Below the pieces are notes generated by a model. That model was not told the origin of the DNA, searched no databases, and saw only the letters and a program-made list of their open reading frames with translations. A stretch of DNA of 64,000 nt from Diphasiastrum complanatum (Eukaryota; Streptophyta; Lycopodiopsida; Lycopodiales; Lycopodiaceae). Position numbers and translations under genes: made by a program. Each line of letters starts with the position of its first letter. The stretch's first letter is position 1. This document shows positions 36,201 to 46,689 of the stretch, one piece after another. Where the stretch lies: assembly GCA_029204225.1 (NCBI GenBank), contig CM055100.1, positions 5,382,348-5,446,347 on the forward strand. The letters run 5' to 3'.

Positions 36201-37245
36201 GTATGATCATTCTCTCTACTTTAGATTGAATGAAAATGATATCACTTTACTTTTGATCTATGTTGATGACATTATCTTAAGTGGTGGTAACAATCTAGAT
36301 ATAGATGAAATCAAGATGGCACTCAAAAGAGAGTTTGAAATTCAAGATCTTGGTAAACTTCATTATATCTTAGGAATAGAGATTATTAGAACTTCTAAAT
36401 CTACATTCATATGTCAAGAAAAGTATGTTAACTCTATTCTAAAAAGGTTTCATATGGAAGATTGTAAAGTTGTTTCTACTCCTATGGAATCAAATGTAAA
36501 GCTAACTACAAGAAGTAATGAAAGATCCTTCAAGGACATTACTCTCTATAGAAAGCTAATAGGATCTCTTATATGGTTAACCATCACAAGACCTGATCTA
36601 AGCTTTGTGGTTGGTAAACTAAGTCAATTTATGCAAGATCCTAGTGAGGCTCATTGGAAGCTAGGAAAGAGAGTACTTAGATACATCTCGGGATCTAGAG
36701 ATTTTGGCATCTTGTATGGAGGTACTACACCTAACCTTTGTGGATTTTCAGATTCAGATTTTGCAGGTGATCAAATGGATAGGAAGTCAACAAGTGCCTT
36801 TGCAATCTATCTTGGAGATGGAGTGGTCTCATGGCTATCAAAGAAGCAACCAACTATCTCTCTATCTTCCACCGAAGCCGAGTACAAGGCATTAACAACA
36901 TGCACCAAGGAGATTCTTTGGATCAAGAGGATGTTATTGGATCTTCACTTGCTGGAACCAGAGAAGACTCCAATCATACTTTGTGATAACCTTTCAGCCC
37001 AAAGCTTGGCAAGCAATCCTGTTTTTCATGCAAGGAGCAAGCACATTGAGATTGCTCACCATTTTGTGAGAGATCAAGTCATTGCCAAAGAGGTGGAGCT
37101 TCAACATGTCTCTTCAAAGGAGTGTGTGGCTGATATCTTCACCAAACCATTGGGAAAGGACCTATATTTAATGCATAGATCTAATCTTGGAATGTGCTCA
37201 AAGACTATGTTGAAACTAGCATCCAATGTTGAAGAGGGAGTGTGA
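33292..37245 (+). CDS. Copia gag-pol polyprotein, 1317 aa, intact
   Basis: The single polyprotein makes the capsid and the enzymes for reverse transcription and integration, assembled in cytoplasmic particles. In order: Gag UBN2-like region (residues ~1-230), Lys/Gly-rich linker, zinc knuckle CFYCGIKGHFANEC (~250-263), protease with DSGASSHM (D at ~308), GAG-pre-integrase with WHKRLGHPN and CEHCALSKSH (~440-485), integrase core with Asp in HSDIHSS (~505), LRSDNGGEY (~567) and Glu in NGVAERKNR (~602), RT starting near 830 with YVDD at 990-993, and RNase H with SDSDFAGD, SSTEAEYKAL and CDNLSAQSL. The length is in the normal Copia range. The start is the first in-frame Met, preceded by a long leader. 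The TGA stop (37243-37245) lies inside the 3' LTR. No stop or frameshift was seen. Confidence 0.96.
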   Translation: MASNGGIMLESSERLSSSNYSTWKVRMESLLELNELMDIVAEIEERPLTLQEQQRFDKKAKRALHIIKMNVTNELLKEVGKCQSASEAWNALKKLFESKSTSRVLTLRRQIFSSRQREGESAHAFILRVKSLSDDLACIDENIKDGEIVQVMLNGLLNEHANLVQSFAIQRVLPSVVDLQEILLAEEHRLQSKLDGASLQGGGEEAFFTKGKFKGKGKGKGKWSKGGNFDHDDHSSSSSSTKNNKSKFECFYCGIKGHFANECYKKKREQGERQGNLTIDEEEHNTCESLVMTSSLLANIDDNDPWWIDSGASSHMTRHKEYFTSLLSYEGEGNIIYTANDGQCDIKGIGTIPISLSTNRKANLENVLYIPSITKNLLSVSQMIDKGLDVEFIGDACLISKCGSLIAQGRRHGKLFKLDACVISNHEGCMAREQLTNQEVWHKRLGHPNFKSLEVMAKKELVLGLPKSLVANNSVCEHCALSKSHRLAYSRSTSRSKEAFQLVHSDIHSSSTTSNGGAKMYATFIDDFSRYTWIYLLKSKDEVFAAFVKFKNEMENQFNTKIKCLRSDNGGEYTSNRFKDFCIAHGIKREMSSPRTPQQNGVAERKNRTLCECAKAMRLHANLAKSFWGEALACANYLCNRWTSASLDGKTPHEVLYGRRPSVKHCRIFGCTCFVNITLDDRTKEDPSSKKGVFVGYSEVSKAYKVYIPSTKKVVISRDVIFHEENVSNVVDVDVDVPTNHHDVQDVLDEDGDATPKQTSRKTQRQRAKPSRLTYDEKGKQVVDNSNFAFLTSFDEPTCVGEAIQKKEWIQAMDHEHQALIKSNTWRLVKLPNDKKAIGCKWIFKIKTNQDGSINKYKARLVAKGYAQEYGIDYDETFAPVAKMVTIRILISLATLYDWDMWQMDVTNAFLNGDLEEDIYMEQPEGYVSHDEPNHVCYLQKSLYGLKQAPRSWYAKLNSFLLSQNFVMSEYDHSLYFRLNENDITLLLIYVDDIILSGGNNLDIDEIKMALKREFEIQDLGKLHYILGIEIIRTSKSTFICQEKYVNSILKRFHMEDCKVVSTPMESNVKLTTRSNERSFKDITLYRKLIGSLIWLTITRPDLSFVVGKLSQFMQDPSEAHWKLGKRVLRYISGSRDFGILYGGTTPNLCGFSDSDFAGDQMDRKSTSAFAIYLGDGVVSWLSKKQPTISLSSTEAEYKALTTCTKEILWIKRMLLDLHLLEPEKTPIILCDNLSAQSLASNPVFHARSKHIEIAHHFVRDQVIAKEVELQHVSSKECVADIFTKPLGKDLYLMHRSNLGMCSKTMLKLASNVEEGV

Positions 37246-37895
37246 AAATTGTCAACATTTCCTAGCTAGTTTGAGGCCTAAATTGGCTAAAATTGTAAAT
37301 AGTTTTGGTTCTGGAGTTTCACACGTGTGAACCAGGCCACAATGTTTTTATTTACTGTATTTTTTCAGTATGATGAAGTGTCAAACTTCATACCCTTCAA
37401 AATGAGACCATTTTGATGTATTTTGGTCATATAAGCCATTTTTAGCTATTTTTCCTATATAGGGAATATCTAGGGTCAAGTACCTTCTAGAGAGAGGAGA
37501 GAGAGTCATCTTCCTCATCCATAAATAGTAGGGAAGTCGTGGAGAACAGGTTGGAGAAACCTTTTGTATGCTTCATTGAGATCAATAGATCATTGTCATT
37601 GTTTCTTCCTCCATTGAGAGCATTGTTGTGTGTATTGTCTTCAAGCTATTGTGTATGATCTTAGGTGCTTTCCAAAAGTGATAGGCTGATGTATTATGGA
37701 CTGTATAATGCTATTTTGGGCCGCACTTGATGTTTATGGAAGTTTCCATTTGTGATAAATGCTTTTTGATCAAGTTCTTTGCATTCTAGGTAGCATAGAA
37801 TGTGTTGCCAATTCCTAGCTTATGTAGTTTGGAGTGCAAGCATTCAAGCCAATGATCTTGGAGTTTAGATCCACTTAGGATCTGTATTTTTCACA
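37241..37895 (+). repeat. 3' LTR of Copia element C
   Basis: 655 bp, read as identical to 31465-32119. It starts directly after GAAGAGGGAG. The palindrome TCACACGTGTGA is at 37319-37330. Confidence 0.95.
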
Positions 37896-37968
37896 TAAAA
37901 TAATGTAGACTTGAGCCTTTAAATTAAAATAAAACTAGAGGCCCAAAGTCATTTTTAAACTTAGAAGA

Positions 37969-38217
37969 TTACTTTTTAAAGTTGGGTCTCACATGAATCT
38001 TGTGAATTTCAATGTACTTTTTGTGGACCCTTGGATCAAATTGGGTCCAAGATGAATGGATAGGATCAATGTGAATATTAGCCAATAGGATTTTGGGGCA
38101 AGGGCCTTCTTCCATTCTTACTTTCCAAGTTGCATAATTATTAATATTCAGCCTTTCACTAGCCTCAAGAAGATAGGCTCCAATTGAACCCATTCTATCT
38201 AGTAACAAGTACAACAA
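37969..38217 (-). pseudogene. Copia Gag N-terminal scrap
   Basis: On the minus strand the Gag start is recognisable (MGSIGAYLLEASERL, then NNYATWKVRM). After this the sequence turns into unrelated residues and stops, so the rest of the polyprotein is missing. It belongs with the minus-strand primer site at 38782-38793. The short region 37896-37968 is flank of element C and holds nothing else. Confidence 0.75.
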
Positions 38218-38793
38218 ATGTACTATTCGAAGGCTCTCCCTTCACTCTTTCTCAGAATTTAGCTACAATGCTACTCTCTTGAATCTCACAAGACTCAAGA
38301 AGCAAGATCTATAATGATCTTTAACTCAAAAAGATTTGGGAAAGTGTATTCTACACAATCTATTCACTTAGAACTTGGATTTGACAATGGTGTTTAGAAT
38401 GGTTTTAGTTTCACTCTTGAACTATAAAACATAAGCCTCAAAGTCTCTCTCTCAGGTATTTGTAGGTTTAATAAGCTTCTAACACCATTTACTCATCAAA
38501 TCTATAATGGAAACAATGGATTTTCATAAGCACATCACTAGTTTCACTCTTGACAACTTGTTTGAAGCTCAAATATTGAAAAAACACAAAGTTCTGATGA
38601 AAGTACAACTCCAACAGCCTCTCACACATGTGAGAAGTACATCTGAACTTTACACACTAATCTGAACTTCAACATTACAAGTAAACTATTAGAAAAGGTC
38701 GCCCTCCTTCGAAATGAATCTAGCACCAATGCTTTCACAAAAATGAAGATTTTTGGATCATCAACTAAGCTCTTTTACTTGGCTCTGATACCA
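38218..38793 (-). other. Leader and primer-binding site of a minus-strand Copia remnant
   Basis: TGGTATCAGAGC on the minus strand (38782-38793) is followed toward lower coordinates by a ~560-bp non-coding leader and then the Gag scrap. TCACACATGTGA, a relative of the recurrent palindrome, is at 38622-38633. Confidence 0.7.
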
Positions 38794-38934
38794 TGTCAAA
38801 TTTCAGAGTAAAGGACTAAATTTGGTCTACAATTGATCAAAAAGAGTGATTGGTAGCTTGCTCGAGTTCCTACAAGGCTAATTTTGACATTTACAAGTTG
38901 TAACACTACATGCAATCTTCATCTACCCCAAAAG
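38794..38934 (-). repeat. Partial LTR next to the primer site
   Basis: The sequence adjoining the primer site begins TGTCAAATTT (plus strand), so a minus-strand LTR ends AAATTTGACA here. The LTR cannot be followed beyond about 38934, where a Copia protease fragment begins, so it is truncated. Confidence 0.45.
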
Positions 38935-39160
38935 TCAAGTTGGATGGCTTTTTTATTCTCTACACTATCGACTACTTTACACTAATAAATTCTACTTTAT
39001 GTCCTAGATCTATAATTCTGCTAACAGAGAGTAGATTTGTGGACAGATTCAGTACATGCAGGACATTCAAAAGTAACCTAGATTGATCGTTTGCAAAACT
39101 TAATCTTATTGTACCTTCACCTTAAATAGCATGTGTGCTATTGTCACCCAGATGAACATA
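38935..39160 (-). pseudogene. Copia protease fragment
   Basis: The minus-strand translation gives YVHLGDNSTHAI, a stop, GEGTIRLSFANDQSRLL, NVLHVLNLSTNLLSVSRI and DLGHKVEFIS, the part of Copia protease after its active site. It is the same kind of fragment as 6466-6890. A TRIM element begins exactly at its upstream end (39161). Confidence 0.7.
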
Positions 39161-39409
39161 TGTCAAGAATTAGATATGCAACATCAAGCATTCACCATAA
39201 GCAATCACCACAAGAAGGTGGAAGAAGAACACGTACCGTCACTTTATCACACTAACTCATACAGAATGTAAAATGTACAAATAAACCCTGAACCCTGATA
39301 GAGAGAGAAAACCTACAAGTAGACTAATAGACTAGCCTACGACTATTGATAGCTGGTCACATCTGTCAACATTAATGTGCATCGTAAACAGTAACAATGA
39401 AGTTTATCA
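39161..39409 (-). repeat. 3' LTR of the TRIM
   Basis: 249 bp, a close copy of 39614-39862 with a few substitutions (for example TGGAAGAAG versus CCGAAGAAG). Confidence 0.85.
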
Positions 39410-39613
39410 TCCAAGTTCCACATCCTATTTTTTGATATAGCTTCCATTTCTTTTTTCCATAGCTTCATGCCACTCCTTGTGGAATTTCTTCCAGCCGTTT
39501 TTGTCTCTCCAAGCTTTCACCTCCCGTGAAGGACTTTTCTCACTTCGTTGCGGAGCTTGTGACAAGTTGTATCCACTGATCAAGCACGCAGGACTATCAC
39601 TGCTCTGATACCA

Positions 39614-39862
39614 TGTCAAGAATTAGATATGCAACATCAAGCATTCACCATAAGCAATCACCACAAGAAGGCCGAAGAAGAACACGTACTATCACTCTAT
39701 CACACTAACTCATACAAAATGTAAAATGTACAAATAAACCCTGAACCCTGATAGAGAGAGAAAACCTACGAGTAGACTAATAGACTAGCCTACGGCTATT
39801 GATAGCTGGTCACAGCTGTCAACATTAATATACATCATAAATAGTAACAATGAAGTTTATCA
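39614..39862 (-). repeat. 5' LTR of the TRIM
   Basis: 249 bp, adjacent to the primer-binding site at 39602-39613. Confidence 0.85.
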
Positions 39863-39989
39863 TTGATTTCTAACATTGATACTATAAGGCATATAGGACT
39901 CGAAACAGCCGATATGATTGGCCATATGCTATGTGGATCCGGAATCCAGAAATCAAGAGTTGTTGTTGGATGCTTCTTGATGGATTGTC

Positions 39990-42302
39990 ATGAAGGCATC
40001 ATGATCCGCTTCTTGAATAGGGTGCTTCTGCAACATTGAGTCCGAATATGCTCTCAAACAAATATTAGTCCTTTCATAAACTATGCCAAAGTCTTTTGTA
40101 GCCGAGATGTACCTTAACACCCTTTTTGCTCTTTCCAATGACATATTAATGGACTTTGCATATATTGACTCAACTTGCCAACACAAAAACTAAGATCTGG
40201 TCTAGTGATGGTTAGGTTTATCAAGGAACCAATAAGCATTCTATAGGTAGTGATGTCCTCAAAGGATGCTTCATCACTTTCCTTAGAAACTTTTACACTT
40301 AGTTGCATAGGAGTTTCAACTCCTTTACAATCAATCATGCCAAATCTTGCTAAGATTGATCTAGCATACTTAGATTGACATATGAAGGTAAAATCATTAC
40401 TTCTAGTGACTTCTATTCCAAGTATAACTTTAAGAAGTCCTAGATCTACCATCTTAAATTCACTAGACAAGGAAACTTTTACATTCTTAATGCCATCTAG
40501 ATCATTTCCTGTGAGTATAATGTCATCAACATATAAAACTAAGATAATCTTTCCATCATTACATTTGTAGTACAATGATGCTTCATAAGAACTTACAACA
40601 AATCCAATGGAAATAAGATAGGAATGCAACCCAGAGTACCATGCTCTTGGTGCTTGCTTGAGTCCATAAAGACTCTTTTTCAAGAGACACACCTTGTCTT
40701 CTTCTCAATCTTTGATGAAGCCCTCGGGTTGGCATATGTAGATTTCTTCTTCCAAGAATCCATTCAAGAAAGCAGTTGTCACATCAAGTTGGAAGAGCTC
40801 CCATTTGAAAGAAGTTGCAAGACATATGATTAATCTAATGGTCACAAGCTTTGCAACAGGTGCAAAGGTTTCATCATAATCTATGCCTTTGACTTGGAAA
40901 AAACCTTTTGCTACAAGTCTAGCTTTGTACTTATGAATGGAACCATCTTGATTATATTTCAATCTATATGTCCATTTACAAGTAAGAGGCTTCTTTCCAT
41001 AAGGTAAATAAACAAGTTTCCAAGTTTGATTTTCCATTAATGCATGAAACTCTACTTGCATAGCTTTCCTCCAATATTGAGACTTATTTGCTTCCTCAAA
41101 ACTAGTTGGTTCTTCAAGCATAGTAGTCAAGAAAGTATAAGAGTTGAGTAGTTGAGAATCTTCCCTTTGCTCCCCTTTGTCACTATAAGTGAGGCTTGAT
41201 GACTCAATCCTTGTCCTTGTTGATCTTCTTGGCACCCATTGGATTGGAGTAGGTTCCACTTGCTCTTCATCTTCATGAAGCTCCTCCTTGGCCATAGCAT
41301 GATCTTTGACAAGTTGAGTGTTGTTGGAAGTCACCTTTCCTTTGGCTTGGAGAGATTCATCAAAAAGTACATCTCTACTAGCAACAACTTTTTTTGTAAT
41401 AGGATCATATATCCTATAAGATTTCTTACTTTCACTATAACCAACAAAGATGCCTTTGAAAGAAGTGGCATCTTCCTTTTTCCATGTTTCTAAAGGAATA
41501 TGTACATAACAAGTACATCCAAAACTTTCAAATCACTAAGATTTGGCTTTTTGCGAAACAATACTTCATAAGGTGTAAGTCCTTTAATGGCACTATTAGT
41601 CATTCTATTACAAAGAAAGTTTGCACATAAAATAGCTTCTCCCCAAAATGAAATAGGAACAGATGCATCTAATCTCATAGCTATAGCACACTCACATAGT
41701 GTCCTATTCTTTCTCTCAGCTACTCCATTTTTTTGTGGAGTATATGTACAAGTAAACTCTCTCTTTATGCCATTAGTTTCACAAAACTCTTTCATTCTAT
41801 TGGAGACGTACTCCCCTTCATTATCACTTCTTAATACTTTCAAGCTAGTATTAAGTTGCTTTTCCACAAGAGTTTTGAGCTTTACAAAGGACTCAAAAAC
41901 TTCACTTTTTTTAGACAAGAGATAAACCCAAGAGTATCTTGATTTATCATCAGTAAAAGTGACATACATAAGAGCTCCACCATTTGATTCATGTGAAAAT
42001 GAATGAATATTTGAGTGTATAAGGTCAAGAGGAGAGTTAGATCTTATCAAAGATCTCTTGAAAGGAAGCTTATGAGATTTGGAGAGTCCACAAGCTTCAC
42101 AAAGCTTGCCACACTTGGATATGGTTTTGGGAAGTCCTCTTGCTAGCTCTTTTGTCACCATGATCTCCATAGCTTTGTAGTTAGGATGGCCTAACCTTTT
42201 GTGCCATAATTCCACTTGAGCGAGCTCCTCCCTTGCCATGTTCACACTTCCAACCATCACATTAGAATCCAATTTGAATAACCTCCCTTGCTTGAAACCC
42301 TG
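39990..42302 (-). pseudogene. Copia pol, head-truncated, minus strand
   Basis: It begins at the protease tail at about 42302 (KQGRLFKLDSNV), then GAG-pre-integrase (ELWHKRLGHPNYKAM), integrase (LRSDNEGEY with G changed to E, NGVAERKNR), a frameshift at about 41500, the pre-RT region (41334-40705, IHKYKARLVAKGF), a TAA/TGA-type break near 40700, RT with intact LYVDDIILTGN (40692-40114), and the beginning of RNase H (VLRYISATKDFGIVY) dissolving by about 39990. Gag, LTRs and most of RNase H are absent. It joins a plus-strand Copia body head to head at 42302. Confidence 0.88.
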
Positions 42303-45300
42303 ATGGAAAAAGTAGGATGATCAAGGAGGTACTTTACATACCAGGTTTGAAGAAAAATCTACTTTCTGTTGGAGTCATTACTGATCAAAAGTTCAATTTA
42401 GAATTCGCCCATGATTGTTGCTTTGTGAAGGATGTGAACCAAAAGTTCAAAGTTATTGCGGATGGAGTAAGGAAGCCCAATACAAAATTGTACAGGTTGA
42501 ATGCTACAATCAAGGGGCAACATGGACTTGCATTGTCCATTCCATCGCAAACTGAGTTGTGGCATAAGAGGCTTGGTCACTTGAACTTGGGAAGCCTCAG
42601 TTTGATGAGAAAATTGGAGATGGTAATAGGATTGCCTACCATTGAAGACCACTTGAAATCGATGTGCGAATCATGTGTATATGGAAGCAGCATCGAGAGA
42701 AGTTCAATAAAGGGGGTGTTGCAAGAGCAAAGAACATCCTAGATTTAATCCACAGATTTATGCGGGCCTATGAGGACCATGTCCTTAGGTAAAGCCTTCT
42801 ATTTCATGAACTTTATTGATGATATGTCACGAAAGATGTGGATCTACTTCTTGAAGAAGAAATTAGATGCATTTGAAAACTTCAAGAGCTTCAAAGCATT
42901 GGTCGAAAATCAAACAGGTAGGAAGATCAAAGTCCTAAGATCAGATAGTGGAGGTGAGTACAAGTCTAATGACTTCAATAATCTTTGTGACCAATGTGGG
43001 ATTAAAAGACAATCTACGCAAGCTCATACTCCTGCTCTCAATGGTGTAGCTGAGCGCAAGAATTATATGATTGTGGAAAGTGCCAGATCTATGCTAGCTG
43101 AGATGAAACTACCCAAGGATTTTTGGTCAGAAGCATGCAGTATGGCAATCTATCTTCAAAATAGAAGTCCTACCATTGCTATACCAAAGATAACACCTGA
43201 GGAAGCATTCACGAAGAAGAAGCCAAAGGTGAACCACTTGCGAATCTTTGGATGTAAGGCCTTTGTACATGTTCCTAAGGGAGAGAGACGTAAACTTGAT
43301 GTGAAAGCTATCAAGTGCATATTCCTAGGATATGATGATCGTGTGAAGGGCTATAGATGTTTTGATCCAGTGGAAAACAAAGTCCATATAAGTCGTGATG
43401 TTATCTTTGATGAATCCAAGATGTATGAAGACGAGGATGCTGAGAAGATAGATACATCCAATGGGAAAGATGGTATAGTGAGAATACCACTTGATGATGA
43501 TCCATTCATTGACCTTCCGAGTGATGAACATGAGGATACATCTCAGGATACTACTACTCAACCTCAAGAGACAGGTTGGAGAGGTAGGGACAAACCTTTT
43601 GGTGCAAGAAGGATTGAAATTGCAGGTGACAAACGCAAGGAGAAGGATGTACCATGGGATACATGTTCACCAGGAAGCCAATCACCTGACAGGAAGCTCC
43701 CTAAGTGGTTTGAGAGATTGTTGGAGAGCCACGACATGGATGACTTTCCAAGATCATCTAGCCAGGGAGAGCTACGAAGATCAACAAGAGAGAAGACACA
43801 ACCTGAGAGGTATGAAGCAAATTATGCTCTCTTATCTAGTATTATTCAAACCAAAGAACCTTCGACTTTTGGTGAAGTGAAGGGTGATGACATTTGGGTC
43901 AAGGCCATGGGAGAGGAGATGGAGTCAATTGCTAAGCATAGCACATGGGACTTAGTACAACCACCAGTTGGCAAGAAACCCATTGGTTGCAAATGGGTAT
44001 ACAGGACTAAGTACCATGTAGATGGAAGTATAGCAAAGCACAAGACAAGATTGGTGATCAAAGGGTATGCACAAAGTAAAGGCATCGACTATGAGGAGAC
44101 CTTTGCACCGGTATGTAAGTGGAATACTCTACGTCTACTTGTTGCTTTCGCTTCACATTTTGGTTGGCCTTTGCATCAGATGGATGTGAAATCTACTTTT
44201 CTGAATGGTGAGTTGGAAGAAGAGGTGTTCATAAATCAACCTGAAGGCTTTGTAGCAAAGGGACAGGAAAATAAAGTATGTCGCTTGAAGAAAACACTTT
44301 ATGGTCTTAAACAGGCACCACGTGCGTGGTATAGCAGGATTGATGCCTACTTTCATTCAAAGGGGATGGTGAGAACACACTCTGATTCAAATCTATATGT
44401 CTTATGCGTTGATGGTATGGTTGCTTTGATTGCTCTTTATGTTGATGACTTGATTATTACGGAAAATAATCAAGAGATGATAGACATGATCAAGAAAGAC
44501 CTCATGGAACAATTCGAGATGAAAGATCTCAGCCTGATGCATTATTGCCTTGGAGTAGAGGTGTGGCAAAAAGGACACGAAGTGGGTTTAACACAGGTGA
44601 AGTATGTCAAAGAGTTGTTGCACAGGTTTAGGTTGCAGGATTGCAAACCAGTGAATACTCCTATTGAGCCAGGTAAAAAGCTTTCTAAGGTTGATGAGTC
44701 ACAATCATTTGATGCTATGTTGTATAGGCAGTTACTAGGGAGCTTGATTTACCTTACCACGACTAGACCAGACATATGCTATGTTGTTGGCATTTAAGTC
44801 AGTTTATGGCAGCACCTACGGAAACACATTGGAAGGCAGCTAAACACATTTTGCGTTATGTGAAAGGCACTTCATAGTATGGCTTGATTTACAGGAAGCA
44901 TGATGGTTTACCTGAGTTGTGTGGCTATGTAGTTGCGGATTGGAGAGGTGACTATGATGATCGTAGATCCACCACAGGGTATGTACTCCAGTTTTGTGGT
45001 AGTTGCTTTTTTTGGTCTAGTAAGAAGCAAAGTACAATTGCTCTTTCAACCACAGAGGCAGAGTATAAGGCAATGTGTAGTGCAACACAGGAAGCTATAT
45101 GGTTGAGACAAATCTTGGAAGAAGTTGGCATGAAGCAGAAAAATCTCACGATATTACATAGCGACAGTCAGAGTGGCATTCAGCTAGCAAAGACTCCAGT
45201 GTTCCATGCGAGAAATAAACACATTGAGATTCAGTATCACTTTTTACGTGAGAGGCTACTGAGTCATGAAATTCATGTTGTTCATTGTATCACAGAAGAA

Positions 45301-45387
45301 CAACTAGCTGATATTTTCACTAAGCCACTTGTTGGAGAAAAGTTTGATAAGTTTAGGTCAAAGCTTTCTGTACTTAAAGTTTGTTGA
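42303..45387 (+). pseudogene. Copia pol body, plus strand, lacking Gag
   Basis: It starts in the protease tail (MIKEVLYIPGLKKNLLSVG), then ELWHKRLGHLNLGSL. A disrupted stretch near 42735-42770 precedes the integrase core (FINFIDDMSRK is read as FMNFIDDMSRK, then LRSDSGGEYKSN, LNGVAERKN). RT has ALYVDDLIITEN and KQAPRAWYSRI. A one-base frameshift near 44790 (YVVGI) and a TAG near 44876 separate RT from RNase H (VADWRGDYDDRRSTTGY, STTEAEYKAM, DSQSGIQLAK). Gag and the protease active site are missing. It runs into an LTR at about 45457 that also serves the next element. Confidence 0.9.
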
Positions 45388-45456
45388 CTTTAAAGCTATG
45401 TATATGACTGTATATAAAGTAGACTCTATTTTAAGGGAGAGAGTTCGAATTTAAGG

Positions 45457-45834
45457 TGAAATCATTGTGCTACTGTACTGTGGGTCCTATCAGTGGATAA
45501 GGATCAGTTGGCCTCACCATGAGGCAAGTCGACGGGACACGCATCCCGCCAACGACAACCTGGGTCATGCATGGGTTGCCTGAGTGAACAACTATATCTA
45601 CAGTGTAATTTCGTTTTGAGAAATATAGTTGCTATGTGAGCTTGTTGTGGAGAGTGTTTTCTGTCTGTGTTACTGTGTAGCATGATCTGTGTTCTTGTGC
45701 AATGCAAATTCTAAGTCATTTTATTTTTAGTATGAAGTTAGTGTGATAGAGTGATATTGCATGCTATTCTTCTGTCTCCCTACTTGGTGATTGTTTATGG
45801 TGAACGCTTGATGTTGCATTTCTGATTGTTGACA
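45457..45834 (+). repeat. LTR shared by two tandem Copia bodies
   Basis: It follows the RNase H end and a purine-rich stretch (TTAAGGGAGAGAG) of the upstream body, and ends GATTGTTGACA directly against the primer site of the downstream body. The left boundary is inferred from a TG after AAGG and could be off by tens of bases. The last ~110 bp resemble the TRIM LTR. Confidence 0.65.
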
Positions 45835-46689
45835 TGGTATCAGAGCTACGATATCATGCGTGCCTGATCAGTGGATACAGCTTGTCACAGGTTTCGCAAC
45901 GAAGTGAGAAAGTCCTTCACGGGAGGTGAAAGCTTGGAGAGACAAAAACGGCTAGAAAAAATCCTTCTTGATGTATTTTGCAAGTTTTGGAGCTCACAAT
46001 TATTAGTGGAGAACGAAGACATAGTCTTGGAGGCATCGGAAAGGCCAGGGCAGCATCAGACAGATTGAAAATCTGTTGAGTGGGAAAAGTTTTACAGTTA
46101 TTTTTTTTTTAATCTTTGTGAAAACTGTCATTTGTCGGAGACTTGTGCCAAGAAATCTCTCATTTGTTTGTTTGGGGTACTGCAAATCACACCAGATAGT
46201 GTCTAGTACTGCCATTCAGAGCTTTGAGGCTTCATACCTTTCACATTATTGATATTTGTCTGTTTGAACGATCACTCATTTTGAAATCTAAGCAAAGAAG
46301 AGGCGGCATAGCCGCCACGTCGAAGTAGGGAATCTAGAATATTCCCTCTGAAAGTTCTTATATTCTCTCCTTTTTATATCCGTACCAATATCGGATCCAA
46401 GCGCACTGGCTGAAGAGAAACCCGAGTAGTCGTGCATCCGCGCTCCAGTCCGATATTGTCCGTACCGATATCGGATCCAAGCGCACGAGCTAAAGAAAAT
46501 TTCGAGTAGTTGTACATCCGCACTCCAGTCCGATATCGCATGCTCCAATATCGGATCCACGTGCACAAGTTACGGAGGATCCTGAGCAACCGTACTTTTG
46601 CGCTCCATTCCGATATCAGGTGTATAACCAGAAAAATATACAGTTTTGTGGTGTGATAAATTACTTGATCTGGACTCATCTGTTCAGTA
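45835..46689 (+). other. Primer-binding site and leader of Copia element B
   Basis: TGGTATCAGAGC is at 45835-45846. The following ~110 bp (CGTGCCTGATCAGTGGATAC, GTCCTTCACGGGAGGTGAAA) closely match the inside of the TRIM at 39410-39601. Three 80-bp tandem repeats lie at 46381-46620. No coding frame is apparent. Confidence 0.8.
46381..46620 (+). repeat. Three 80-bp tandem repeats in the element B leader
   Basis: Units start at 46381, 46461 and 46541. Each has ATATCGGATCCA near its start and a CGCTCCAGTCCGATAT-like end, so GATATC-type palindromes recur (CCGATATCGG at 46465-46474). Confidence 0.85.

Larger units (their letters stand above)
31465..37895 (+). mobile_element. Complete, probably young Copia element C
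   Basis: A 6431-bp element with LTRs of 655 bp (31465-32119 and 37241-37895), primer site 32120-32131, leader, one uninterrupted gag-pol ORF (33292-37245), a purine tract (GAAGAGGGAG) before the 3' LTR, and a 5-bp target duplication TAAAA at 31460-31464 and 37896-37900. Read side by side, the two LTRs showed no difference. All catalytic motifs are present. This is the only element here that looks able to transpose. Confidence 0.96.
39161..39862 (-). mobile_element. TRIM-like miniature LTR element, 702 bp
   Basis: Two direct repeats of 249 bp (39161-39409 and 39614-39862) flank an internal part of only 204 bp. On the minus strand the LTRs run TGATAAACTTC to AATTCTTGACA. A perfect TGGTATCAGAGC primer site (39602-39613) touches the inner edge of the 5' LTR, and a purine-rich stretch precedes the 3' LTR. 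The internal part holds a 64-codon frame but no Gag or Pol. This is the terminal-repeat-in-miniature pattern. The inside is nearly the same as the start of the leader at 45835, and the last ~110 bp of the LTR resemble the end of the LTR at 45457-45834. No target duplication is visible (ACATA versus TTGAT). Confidence 0.85.

Noticed and set aside
39161-39862. The TRIM as two solo LTRs of a larger element
   Set aside because: The primer site touches one repeat and a purine-rich stretch the other, with only 204 bp between, so they are a pair from one miniature element.
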